Source: Chrysomallon squamiferum
Lineage: Eukaryota; Mollusca; Gastropoda; Neomphalida; Peltospiridae
Direction: 5' to 3'
DNA: 64,000 bases
Assembly: GCA_012295275.1 (NCBI GenBank)
Contig: CM022671.1
Location: 12,650,678 to 12,714,677 of the forward strand
Position numbers and translations under genes: made by a program. Position 1 is the first letter of the stretch. Every line of letters begins with the position of its first letter. The notes beneath the pieces were generated by a model. That model made no database searches, had not been told where the DNA came from, and was given only the letters and a program-made list of their open reading frames with translations. Positions 53,328-64,000 of this stretch are shown here, in pieces.

Positions 53328-54979
53328 GACAAGAAATATTACTGACAAAAATAATTGCAGGTATGTACAAAACATGGAGTTGTGCCTATCTTGGTCCTAT
53401 AATTCGCTTTCGACTTTCGATTCAATTTGTCCTATTGAATGAAACCCTAAAATGGCGCCTGTCACACATATTTTATTGACACGTTACCGATAGAAATCTC
53501 TCCATACACTGTTGTTGTTAATTATTATCGTTTTATTTTATTTTATTTATTTTGTTAATTATTATTGCTAACCCCTCTCCCACCACACTTATTAGTTTGA
53601 TCTAATTATATTTATATTACCTAATCATTTCTTTATGATGAAGGAAGAAAATAGTCTATGCTTACAGTTCTGAGCACTTGAATGCTAACATAGCAATGTT
53701 TATAATGAAGTGAGTTAGAGCTAATAGTTTTAATATTGTTGATAAATCAAAGAATTAAAATAGCTTGAATTTATTCAAGTGTGTGTAATATGCTAAAGAG
53801 TTTATTTTAAAAGCAGACGTTTAGTGTTAGTTCTCTGTTTACCGTTTATCCGAAGTTGCCTTTTATTAATTAGAACATTTATAATTAATACTGTCTCAGC
53901 GCTGTAATTGAAGAACTGCGCTGAAATAATTGCTAAATAATAAATGAAATCAGTAAAACAGGTAAATTAAAATGTTGTTATAATAAATAAATTAATTAAT
54001 GTTATCTGCTTCACTGATATATTATTATTACTATCTGTTACTAATATCAATATATTATTCATTATCATCATATGGTTATTTTTTAAAAAATGTGATGGAT
54101 GTTGAAAAGTATAAGTAATTGTTTTTTAAATCATATTTCTAATGTTACTAATGTTGCTGAATTAAAATGAAAAAGTATTTTCAACTTGCGATATTAAAGT
54201 GTCAACAAGGTAAAATAATTATTATTTCTATATCATTTTTATATTCAGGGGGGTATTACTTTTTTTATTTAACATTGTTTTATTCGCATTGTATGTAAAA
54301 CATTAGTTATTGATTTATTTATTTTTCAAAAGTAACATTGTGTGTGTGTGTGTGTGTACACAAAAACACCCAAACGCATTTATATGTATTATATTCTGAA
54401 ACTTTTTTAATCCGCTAATTCAGTAGTTTAAATCAATGGGCCAGTACCATTTGTTTCAATCTCACGATCCATATGCATGAAAAAAAACTTTTAACAACGA
54501 CAGTTTAACTATATATATCTTTGTGGACTTTCTTTTCACTGAGGTATATCTATATCACATTTCTGCCATTGTTAATGGCTCTTTGTCATTTGCTTCGGGT
54601 AGCAACGTGACAATCGTTCCTTAACCCACGGATCTGTATACAATGGAACGTTTAAATATTTCTGTATTTCGCTAGAGAGTAGAGGCCAGGAAAGTAAATT
54701 CCCTTCGAGAGATAAGTGTTAAATTCTGGCATGACACTTGATCCGTTCAGCCAGTATTGTACGGAATCTGATTTCTGAAAACAAATAAAATAAAATAAAA
54801 ATAAAAATCTATTTCAAGCGTTCGTTGACGAAATGTCAACCAAAACACAAAACCGAGGTTGACGAAAGCGCAGTAACCATCGTCATTATTTAACATTTGT
54901 TCTGTGAACAATGGGTTTTTGTTAAAGGACCTATATTCGTGTTGAATTAAGCGGGGTATTTGTATGTTGATATAAGAGT

Positions 54980-55194
54980 GATAAAGCCATTAGCACGCTA
55001 GCAGTGTTTAGGCTACCGCAGTTTGCCTGGCTATGGTTAATCCTTGAACACGCTATGTGGTCACGCAAATTTGGGACATTGCTTATGGTTTAGTGTACTT
55101 GTCACCAAGTACTGTGTAAGCGCAGTAGTCGGTCGACTTGTTAACGGATGAAACTACGTACAGATTGACATTTCAAACACAACTGTTGTCCGAG
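54980..55194 (+). promoter_or_regulatory. Possible promoter and 5' leader exon of ANKUB1
   Basis: A block with more G, C and CpG than its surroundings ends in a good donor (CCGAG|GTAAGA at 55195). No conserved frame is seen in it. A possible later leader exon is 62176-62205, with a strong TTTTTGCAG acceptor and a GTGAGT donor. A TTTTGTTAG acceptor near 62372 could lead into the ANKUB1 ATG exon. 57286-57368 follows a strong TTTTCTTCCAG acceptor. The link between these pieces is inference. Confidence 0.25.
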
Positions 55195-58100
55195 GTAAGA
55201 TATCTTTAAAGTGCCCATAATGTGTTTTCAGTGTAAGTGTTAAAATGAAAATAAATAAATGACTTAGAGGAAACTGAAAAGTATATTTATCTGTCACAGT
55301 AAATAAATAAATTAATTAATTAAAATAAATTAAAATATATTTTCGTTGTTTCGATTCATTATATAAGTTCATATTATTATCTATTTCTGTTTCCAGGTTT
55401 TAATATAAAAGGTGGGTAGGTGTAATTCAATACTATAATGCTCTGCAGAATCATTTCTTCCCTGTGCAAATATATAATATATATGTACGTAAGATAAAAG
55501 TTTCTTCTAATGAATTATTTCTATTTTAACCGTTAACTATCAATGGAATTCACTAAAGTCAAATTAATTAACAGCGAAACAGATCAAACTTGAATTCTCG
55601 TATTTAATCAATTATACAAAGATTAGCATTTAAACAATGGTTTATTTGTCGTTTAGTAAGGCATTCTGTGCCTGATGCAAGAAAGGTCAAATGGTATGTG
55701 CTGTCTTGGTGTATTGTTATATAATGCTCGTAAGACAAACTACTGGTAAAGTGACAGTGATTTGTTCTAATTATATTTCTTTTGATTTTGCTTTTTCACT
55801 TACTTTGTTGTTGTTTTCCTAACAGTAAAAAGTTACACTTGTTAATTATTATACTTTCGTTACAAAATCATAAATCACAAAATTATTCCTAATAATTATT
55901 ATTATCAAAGGTGTTTTCCTGTCAGTATACAAATGTTCATTAATTTAATTTTCTGGATAAAAAAAAAAAATGTCATTGTGTAATAATTTTCTCTACTTTC
56001 ATTAGCACGCTAGTGATATTTGATATTAACTATAACAACAAAATTATGACCATAATCGCCGTTTTATAACTAATCTAAATTGCGTTTGGTATTTATTTAC
56101 TTGTCAAGATAGTTTTTTATTCTAATTTTTTATGTTTTATTTTGTTGTTTTTTTGTTTTTTTTTCAGTTTTCTTTTATGAATAAATCATAAAGTATCCGC
56201 AGTTCGTACTCATGACGTATGTGTACTTATATATGAGTTAATAACATAGTTTGTCACATCTGGATATTATGGCTTAAACTGTGTCCTCTACAAGTTACAC
56301 TGTCTGACTATGCCTTAAGTAAACTACATCCACAAACTGGCTCTGCTTATAGATTAATAAAAATACCGTTTTTAGTTCTCGCCACTTTTTAATAGAATAT
56401 CATACATGAATAATCTCCAGCTCAATTCAGTAATCTTCTACCTATTTGAAGCATCCAGTGTATAGAACTATACGAACAGTTTGCACTGTTCCTTTTCTAC
56501 TGGTTTTTACACTAAGGTTTTTTGTTCATACATTTCTATCAATGTATAGTTCAAGCACTATGTTGTCATCAAATAGACTTTGGGGAGGTTTTCTTTATAT
56601 TATTATGTAGATCCTTTCTATAACCTGACGACAATTCGTATCTCTGTTTTTAATATCAAGATTTCGTTTTTAACAACAAGAGAGATGTAACTGAGTACAT
56701 GTTATTTTCAAGAGTTTCTGTTCAGTACAAATTTTATAGAGATATATATTGTACTTTACATCTCTATATGTGAATGCATAAATTAATTTGCATTCTGAAA
56801 ATTATACTTTTATAATTAAAATGTCGAAGTTTTATAACAGAATGGTCTAAAATACATTTCTATAGGTACACCGCTTCCGAATTGAGTCAACAAAAATGTT
56901 TGTTTAATATTATCGTTTTTTATTAAATAATCGCTTATTTACTCAGTTGTAACAATATTGTATGACTCGTAGTGAAAGCAAAGGCAGCAACTGTACAGAA
57001 TTATTATTAATAGTCTCAAAATAGTTTACTAAAACACTGGTGTTAAAATATCAGTTGGTTTTAAATATCAATATAAATGATAATTTTTTTTTTTTTTTTA
57101 AAGTAATAAAAAGATGGTTGAGAAGATCTATCACTGAAAACATCAACTGAAACCTTTATCTGAAACCTTTATCCAGAGTGCAGATGGCAAATCAATTTTA
57201 TTTATATTTTTATTACAGTCGGAAATCCTGCTGTGCTGTGTTATTAAATGTAATTAATGTTATGGTGACAATATTTTTCTTCCAGCTTTGGGAATTGTAT
57301 TGAAGCAAAGGAACATAATCTACATACCTAACATTTACTATGACAGCTACTACAGCTGATATTTGAAGGTTATATGCTTCTAATTGCTAATCACCCAGAA
57401 CTAATATACAGTCATTTGTATTTCATTTAAATATTTTCTCTTCTTTATTAAATCTCTATAATTGTATCCCTAAATAATCTGTTACCATTGAAATATATAT
57501 TTTTTTTATGTCTCATTGCCATAGACGAAGAATTAATTCCACCGACAATTAAAGTGTTTAGTTTCATTTTACTAGTTAACTTGGAAACAGTCAAACTCAC
57601 GTTCAACATTTTAATGAATCATTAAAAGCTGAATGACAGTAAAGTATTTTTAGCAATAATATGTGAAATGTAGAATGCGATAAAAATATATTACAGTTTC
57701 TGTTAGGTAAAGGATTAATATGTATACAATGTATTAGTAACATTAGTATGAGAAGCATTAGTGTGGAAATGATAAAAAGGTCTATGTACGATTTAAAGAG
57801 AAAAAAAAAAAATATACATATACAGAGCCTCAAAACAAAAATACTAAAAACACATACATACATAAATAGATTAACCAACGGCAAACATACACTGATATGG
57901 TTCTGACTGACGGACATAAATCAGAGAGATGTGCATACAGACACAACTTTACATCATACAAAAGAAAGCAAAAAGAAAAATCAAAAATCCATTTTATTTT
58001 GTATTTCAAAAGCACTGTTTTTCGTTATCAGTAACATTCCCTACTGCTGTATTGTTTTTCAGTACTTAATTATCTTCAGGAAATTATTTATTAATAATGG

Positions 58101-58425
58101 ATACATATTCCTTTTTATAATTTTGTTTTTCCTTTCCAGTTTTACAGACTGATAAACGAATCTCTTTTGTTGTAACTTATGAACTCTGCCTGAGCGCGAA
58201 AATCGTTTCCTGTTGTTTCCCTGAATAACATTTTATACTAAAATATTCTTATAGATAAAAGTATTATTGTTGTTGTTGTTTGTGATGTTGCTGCTGCTGA
58301 TCTGTTGTTATTTTAGTGTTGTGCTATTGTTCTTGTTTTGTTCATGTTTTGTTTATTAATTATGAATCATTTTATGATCAACTTATTATTTACTTATTTA
58401 TTTATTAATATCAGTTTTATTATCA

Positions 58426-58446
58426 CTATTATTGTTGTTGTTGTTG

Positions 58447-58487
<41 letters not shown>

Positions 58488-58489
58488 GA
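58426..58489. repeat. (TTG)n-(TTA)n trinucleotide tract
   Basis: Six TTG units run into about 13 TTA units. Confidence 0.95.
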
Positions 58490-59214
58490 AATGTCATATG
58501 TGAACAGTTTAAAACACACTAAAACTGATCAATCACGTTTCGATGAGTAGTAATGCATATTCTTACTAACTCACAATACAGTAAATTAGATTGTTCAACC
58601 ATGTTAATATCGGTTAGTTAGAGTAAAAACAGCGGTCATCCTCTTGGCTTCAACATATTTCAACTGAATAGAAAAAGTAGGCCTTTTTAACAAAACGACA
58701 CAACGGGTTGTAGCCGTAAGGTTAGATCCCAAATTTGAAATATGAGAGTTCGCAAGAACAATCATCTACAGTGCACATATTCGCTATATGCTTTTCAAAC
58801 TAATATCCATAACTGATTTCTGGAAAATGTTATGTAAAAGATTCCTCGCTGTTAATCGAAAAATAGTTTGGTGACTATTGTTATCTGTATAGTTTTTAAT
58901 CAAATTCAATAACCACTACAACTTAAAAATGTCTTCATGGGGAGTTTAAATCTGAAGTTTGCTTATTTATATGAAAGTATTCTGATTCCATCAATGAAAC
59001 AACGAAAAGGCTTAAAATTATTTTTATATACATATTTGTAATTATGTTTTGAAAATAAACTCGGATTCTAGTCTATAATAAAAATATATATTTGTTTTTA
59101 TTCATTTTTTTCCCCTACAGTTCATTGTGTGTAATTTATTTTCTCCACTCCATTTTTTGACTCATTTACGTTACCAGTAGTCGATGTTTTTTCTTCCTTT
59201 CTTTTATTTTTATT

Positions 59215-59218
59215 ATGA

Positions 59219-59259
<41 letters not shown>
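59215..59259. repeat. (ATT)n trinucleotide tract
   Basis: About 13 ATT units. Confidence 0.95.
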
Positions 59260-61500
59260 CTTTTTCTATCTTTTATTTATCAATTTAATATATAAAAAAT
59301 TATACAACTTTAAATGAATTACACTTCTGATTCGCAGTATCAAAATGGTTCTACAACTGCTCTAAATATCGTCAGCATACTAAATGCGGCCATTGAAACC
59401 AAATTATTAAACAAATATTGCATTTCGTCTGTAGCTTGTTTCGAAGTGAGCCGAGTAATTAAAGTGACAAATGATTAGTGGAGCATAGATATGCATAATA
59501 AGTCTTGTTTAATGCATTAACTTTCTATATATCCTTTAATTTTGAGTTTAGACAAAGAAACTGATTTACATTAAGAGGCTTATTGCTAACATTTTGAGTG
59601 ATGCAGTATTCGTTTCTTTGTTGGCTATACATAATAGCAGTAATAATAGTAGTAGTGGTAGTAGTAATGATAGTGATCATGTAACAACTATGTGTAGAAG
59701 GGCTTAATAGTATCACTAGTAACTAGTTATTTTTGTTGTTATGATAATAGTTGCTGTTTCATCTCTTTTTCGGATAAGCGCACTTCATTGTTTATGTACA
59801 TTTAACAGATGTAATCGTATAAATGCATTTAAGTCCAATATGACATTTATAACAAGATCATCGAATAAGAAGCTGGTTAACAGTAATTACATGTACTCAA
59901 CTACTCTTACTGATCGCAAATAACCTGGTGTAAAAAATACTTTTCATTTAACAAATACTTCTTGCTAACTGAAGAAATTCATTAGATCAATCAGTATTGC
60001 TGAAATAGAACATTAACATCCTTCAGTTTTGCATCATATCAAAGACCTGCATCGGGAATCATTGTTAGGCATCCTGTCTTTATCTACTAGTAAGCATAGC
60101 ATATAAAAAACCTCTTTTTTTATATTTTTTTTTTTTTTTTTTTTTAATGGTGTGAACACTGATGGTTGTTTTTGAGTTCGGTTTAGAGATCGGCATAAAC
60201 CCAGAAAACCTAATAGATAAACTTACGCACAACCACAAACCAGGCAGTAATAATAATAAAACAAAAAAATAATAATCATCACCAGCAATAATAATTACAA
60301 AAAATTCTTTTCTAGATTTTACTTTTTCCTTTTACTTATTTATTTATTTGTTTGTTTGTTCGGTGGATTTTTTTATTTTTATTTTTGTAAGTTTATTCCA
60401 TACACTTATATTGTTAATGAGTGATTATTTAGTAAGTGGATTTATTTAGCGTATCGATATTTCCATTTCTTATTCAGTGTGCATGTTCACAATGAAATAT
60501 GTTAATATTAAAGATATGTCGAATAATGGCATCTTGAAAGGTGTAAATGACGTAGCAAACGAATGATTGACTGACACCGGTTTCGTATTAAGTGCTGTTG
60601 TACGAGTTCAGTTACCCATTAAAGAGGTTTTAATGTTTGCTTTCTTTTTATACCTTAAGTTCTGTTGACTTTTTACAATTTTCTTTTTATCTTAAGCTCT
60701 TACTGTAAACCTCGATTAATACGGGCGTACAGAACACCCAGTTCAGATAAGCATGCTAAAACACCAAGAAAGACCGATAACTAAGACAAGCAAAATGAAG
60801 CGGAACGTCCGTACCTGTTTACTAAGTTTGTTTTAACAGAACATGTAATGGTAATTTTGGGGAAGTTGTGAAGGTTGTATTGTTTGTTTAATACAATGAA
60901 AAATTCGCTTACGAAGTTACACACTCACTTCGAAATAGCTATGTTTTTTTTTTTTTTTTTTTTATGAGTATGCCGGTGCATTTTTCATTGCTTTTACTGC
61001 CTCGAATATATTTTGTGTGACGAAAATGTGTAATTCTTAATTAAAAACAGGTTTTAAAAAGTAAGCAAACTGAACAAACAATTTCTCCCAAATACAATAA
61101 AATTTTGAAAAGGACATCCTGCTAATAATTATTAATTTAAATTATTATTATTTAAATACGCAAAAGTCTTACTTTAAACAGACCTTCTGGTATTTTCACT
61201 TGATCTCGTTAAAAAAAAAAAGTAATTGAATAAAAAAAAAAAAGTAAATAAAAAAAAAAAAATAAAAAAAAAATACTTAGGGTAATAACATATGCATAAA
61301 TCTGGTATTATGTATTTAGAATGAGTCATGACCTTGGAATTCGATAAAGTGTTTAATAAAGAAAGATCTGTAATCTGTAATCCAACTTATACAGATTTAT
61401 TCCGAAAAAAAAAAAAAAAAAAATATGAAAGTTATATTTTATAAACTGAATTAAATAAAATTGTAAACGTAATAATAAGTTAAATAAACTAACAGAAATA

Positions 61501-61636
61501 ATTATTCAGTAAAATTAATTATTATTGTAGTAACTAATATATCTGACATTATATGTATATATGTCAGATATATTAGTTATTACTATGATAATTTATGAGT
61601 GACTCTGATAAAAATAATAATTAATTTACTGTAAAA
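61501..61636. repeat. Imperfect inverted repeat with a 19-bp perfect core
   Basis: TAACTAATATATCTGACAT (61531-61549) is matched by its reverse complement at 61561-61579 around an 11-nt loop. Pairing resumes further out: CAGTAAAATTAATTATTATT on the left matches the segment around 61612-61632 on the right, with an insertion of about 30 nt in the right arm. It could be a foldback element or a decayed MITE. Confidence 0.75.
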
Positions 61637-62476
61637 TAAAATACTCGTCTTGTCTTATGTTCTTCCCGCCAGTTGGTATCCGAACCGGTCCTTTTATTCG
61701 GTTGATATAGCATGACACGCTGATCAACTGATATGATAACAGCCTATCTCTAAACGTGTGTTATACAACCAACCTGAACTTCAAAGAATACGGAAAATAT
61801 AAATACACAGCACACGAATATATTGGCTATATTATGTAAGAGAACACGTTTGTTTATTAACTGTAGTGCAACATGCAAACCGAGTCATGGGAAAATGCAT
61901 GCTAATAATATGGAAGGCTTACAACGTAGTAAGTGTAAGTATTTAGGCGTCAGAAATGTAATATTATTCCCGTATAATCCGGAGGTTCGTGTGTTCTGTA
62001 AAGTCCAGTAACAGTGTGAAAAAACCGTCTGCATTAACTGTTATACAAGACTTTAGCCGTGATCGGTTGACCACTTGTTTGGTGCTATTGTTTTTAGAAT
62101 GAATAACTGCTGCCGTGTATCCATGGATATTCCGACTGAGTTGTTAAGTAACCAGTTTTTATTTTGTTTTTGCAGAAACAGCAGACCGTATGAGTTTACT
62201 TAGATGTGAGTAATGCACGATAGAAGAGGAAGAAATCTTAAATTATTTGAATGTTCTGTGTATTCTGACTTCCAAAGCAATATTTTTTTACCAAGTACCA
62301 CATGACAAGTGCAGGTGGACTATATTTTCTGTGATTTTTTTATTTATTTTTTATTGTTTTATTATATTTTGTTAGAGTCTGGTCGGATGTTTCAACAAGT
62401 ATGAATACAAGTGTGATAAAACAGAAGAGTTATAAATCTTTCCTGTCTGGATAGGTAACTAAATTATTAATGAATT

Positions 62477-64000
62477 ATGTTAGTGTTTGGTCTTTTCGAA
62501 GGAGAGAGGGTGACAGTAGATGTTCCTCCGGGCACGTCAGTCAAAGATGTGAAGACTATGATTCAAGAACGTCTTAATATTCCCATGGATATCTACAAAC
62601 ACGATCAAAAGATTCTGGTGCTTACGTATGGTGGGGCTGATCTGGGAGATGATTGGATATTCAGCGACCTGGGAATCGTTCCCGGAACCACGGTCCGGAT
62701 CCAACTCAAGGAAGAAGTGAAACCTGTTCTGTTCATCCGCTGTTCCCACAATAAGGAGATAGTCAGTATTGTAGAAAATCTCAACATTAGTCGCATGTCT
62801 GTGAATGATTTGCGAACAATTGTTCAGAATAAAACCGGTCTTCCAATGGCAATATTTCGTTTGACCACATTAGATGGTCGAGAGCTGTATGACGAACATT
62901 GTTTAGATGAGTATGGAATAGACGTAGGCCATACTATCAAACTCGAAAACTGGGACGGCTACAATGAATTTCTTAATTTATGTATAATGGGATTCACACC
63001 ACAGGTTTTGTCTCAAGTGTCGTCGGATGAAGTTACCGGTAGATTTCAAACTAAGCTTGCTCTTTTTATTGCTTCGCATTTTGGCAACGTCGACCTAGCT
63101 CGTTGTATGATAAGACAAGGAGTAAATCCATCAGAAGTAATCGGAGAACACCCACAAAGGATGTGGTGTAGATTAGAATCTCACATCGAAACATTCAAAG
63201 CCCCAGTCCATCAGGCAACGGAAATGGGTCAGCTGGGAATTCTTAGGCTCTTTGTCAACCATGACATAACGTGCCTACTAGCCAAAGACGGAAATGGATT
63301 AGCTCCCCTTAATCTTGCACTCAGAAAGAAGATCAAACCATGTGCCTCGTTTTTGCTTACCAAACAGATGACTCGCGTGAACTTTGCAAAAAACCTTTCT
63401 TTCAGTTTAATTACTTATTATCATATTAAACTGTGGTGTGATCAAGCTAAAGAACGAGCTTATCTGAAATATGGTTTTGCAAAATCGTCTTTAAAACGGC
63501 GAATTTTTAACGGTCCTCTTGTAGGATACGGTATTATAGTAGATGGGTTTTCTACCAGTCCCTTGAACGGAAAGCCAAAAATGCAAATTATCAGGGAAGA
63601 TAAGGAGAAACAAAAACCATGTAGATCTATCCGAAAGTTATCAAGTATAGCACAGTCTGTCGATCCTGATCATTATTTCAGGCAGGCTGGTGCAATATTA
63701 AAACTGAAAGCTTTACAAGTAGGTAAACATTCTGAGCAGAAGTGGATAAAGATTGCTGATAAATCTAAAGGGAACCCTGCAGTACCAACGAAACACACTC
63801 AGATAAAGGATCTTTCAAATGGTGAAGTGGAAGACAAATCAGTTATATCTAAATCCCCGTCAATGAGAACTCAAGATGGGACTGGATACACCTCTTCTTC
63901 AGCCACCAATCAAGAAAATCAGAAATTTCCCCTAATAAACGAACAGTCTCGGCGACTAAAGATTGGTTGTCTTTCTACGGCAAATGTTAGTGCAGCACAT
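62477..64000 (+). CDS. ANKUB1: Ankyrin repeat and ubiquitin domain-containing protein 1, 5' part (cut by window edge)
   Basis: A single open frame of 508 codons runs off the right edge. The ATG is fixed by an in-frame TGA two codons upstream (62471-62473), and the first 16 residues align without a gap to the start of vertebrate ANKUB1. Residues 1-75 form a ubiquitin-like domain (TVDVPPGTSVKDVK, VLTYGGADLGDDW, LGIVPGTTVRIQLKEE). Residues ~82-155 form a second one (NDLRTIVQNKTGLP, DGRELYD, LDEYGIDVGHTIKLENWDG). Residues ~188-304 are ankyrin-type helices (TKLALFIASHFGNVDLARCM, APVHQATEMGQLGILRLF, GLAPLNLALRKK). The tail from ~370 is charged and low in conservation. The molecular function of ANKUB1 is not well established. 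No intron is visible in the 1.5 kb seen. Confidence 0.9.
   Translation, partial: MLVFGLFEGERVTVDVPPGTSVKDVKTMIQERLNIPMDIYKHDQKILVLTYGGADLGDDWIFSDLGIVPGTTVRIQLKEEVKPVLFIRCSHNKEIVSIVENLNISRMSVNDLRTIVQNKTGLPMAIFRLTTLDGRELYDEHCLDEYGIDVGHTIKLENWDGYNEFLNLCIMGFTPQVLSQVSSDEVTGRFQTKLALFIASHFGNVDLARCMIRQGVNPSEVIGEHPQRMWCRLESHIETFKAPVHQATEMGQLGILRLFVNHDITCLLAKDGNGLAPLNLALRKKIKPCASFLLTKQMTRVNFAKNLSFSLITYYHIKLWCDQAKERAYLKYGFAKSSLKRRIFNGPLVGYGIIVDGFSTSPLNGKPKMQIIREDKEKQKPCRSIRKLSSIAQSVDPDHYFRQAGAILKLKALQVGKHSEQKWIKIADKSKGNPAVPTKHTQIKDLSNGEVEDKSVISKSPSMRTQDGTGYTSSSATNQENQKFPLINEQSRRLKIGCLSTANVSAAH

Larger units (their letters stand above)
55195..62175. other. Spacer or first intron(s) upstream of ANKUB1
   Basis: AT-rich with ATT tracts, poly-A/T runs and the inverted repeat at 61.5 kb. 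TGTAAACCTCGATTAATACGG near 60705 is reminiscent of a pogo-type transposon end, but no partner end was seen. Confidence 0.5.

Noticed and set aside
57603-58015. Minus-strand hydrophobic frames of 61-104 residues
   Set aside because: Leu/Ile/Phe-rich output of A-rich DNA; no family, no splice structure.
60700-60730. TGTAAACCTCGATTAATACGG as a pogo-type terminal repeat
   Set aside because: No inverted partner, TA duplication or transposase remnant was seen within several kb.
62537-62796. Minus-strand frames
   Set aside because: Antisense shadows of the ANKUB1 ubiquitin-like domain.

Overview
The window looks like a lophotrochozoan, most likely coleoid-cephalopod (octopus-type), genome segment. 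It is strongly AT-rich and crowded with long microsatellites (GA/CT, GT, ATT and AGT-type trinucleotides, GTAT). It carries intron-rich animal genes with GT-AG introns and no bacterial-style gene packing. The taxon call is inference from composition, repeat style and gene content; no species marker is present. Most of the 64 kb is non-coding.

Four protein-coding genes can be reconstructed with confidence. (1) 35.6-39.6 kb, + strand: four exons encode a 142-residue secreted protein of two peritrophin-A (ChtBD2) chitin-binding domains. (2) 40.8-42.6 kb, - strand: three exons encode a 387-residue secreted protein with a Gly/Ala-rich central block and an Asn/Pro/Gly-rich block, with no family I recognise. 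(3) 44.8-49.1 kb, + strand: eleven exons encode a complete POLDIP2 (YccV-like plus ApaG domains, mitochondrial-type N-terminus). (4) 62.5 kb to the window edge, + strand: the first 508 codons of an ANKUB1 orthologue (two ubiquitin-like domains, then ankyrin-type repeats) in one uninterrupted exon.

Genes 1 and 2 converge tail to tail, 1.2 kb apart. Each has a TATA box and a signal peptide, which suggests a small locus for an extracellular, possibly chitin-associated material. A third TATA box with a short hydrophobic first exon lies at 27.3-27.4 kb. It sits directly downstream of a ~66-bp tandem array whose units carry a C/EBP-like TTGCGTAA core.

The 1-27 kb part holds no gene I can name. It contains microsatellites, a ~25-bp minisatellite with TGACGTAA cores (15.9-16.5 kb), a 30-bp-armed near-perfect hairpin (16.8 kb), a ~50-bp degenerate tandem array (23.8-24.2 kb), two coding-like minus-strand segments (22.2 and 24.3 kb), two CpG-richer blocks that may be first exons or promoters (9.0 and 11.5 kb), and possible transposon remnants near 15.6 and 20 kb. 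The 49-62 kb part is again repeats and spacer, with possible 5'-leader exons for ANKUB1.
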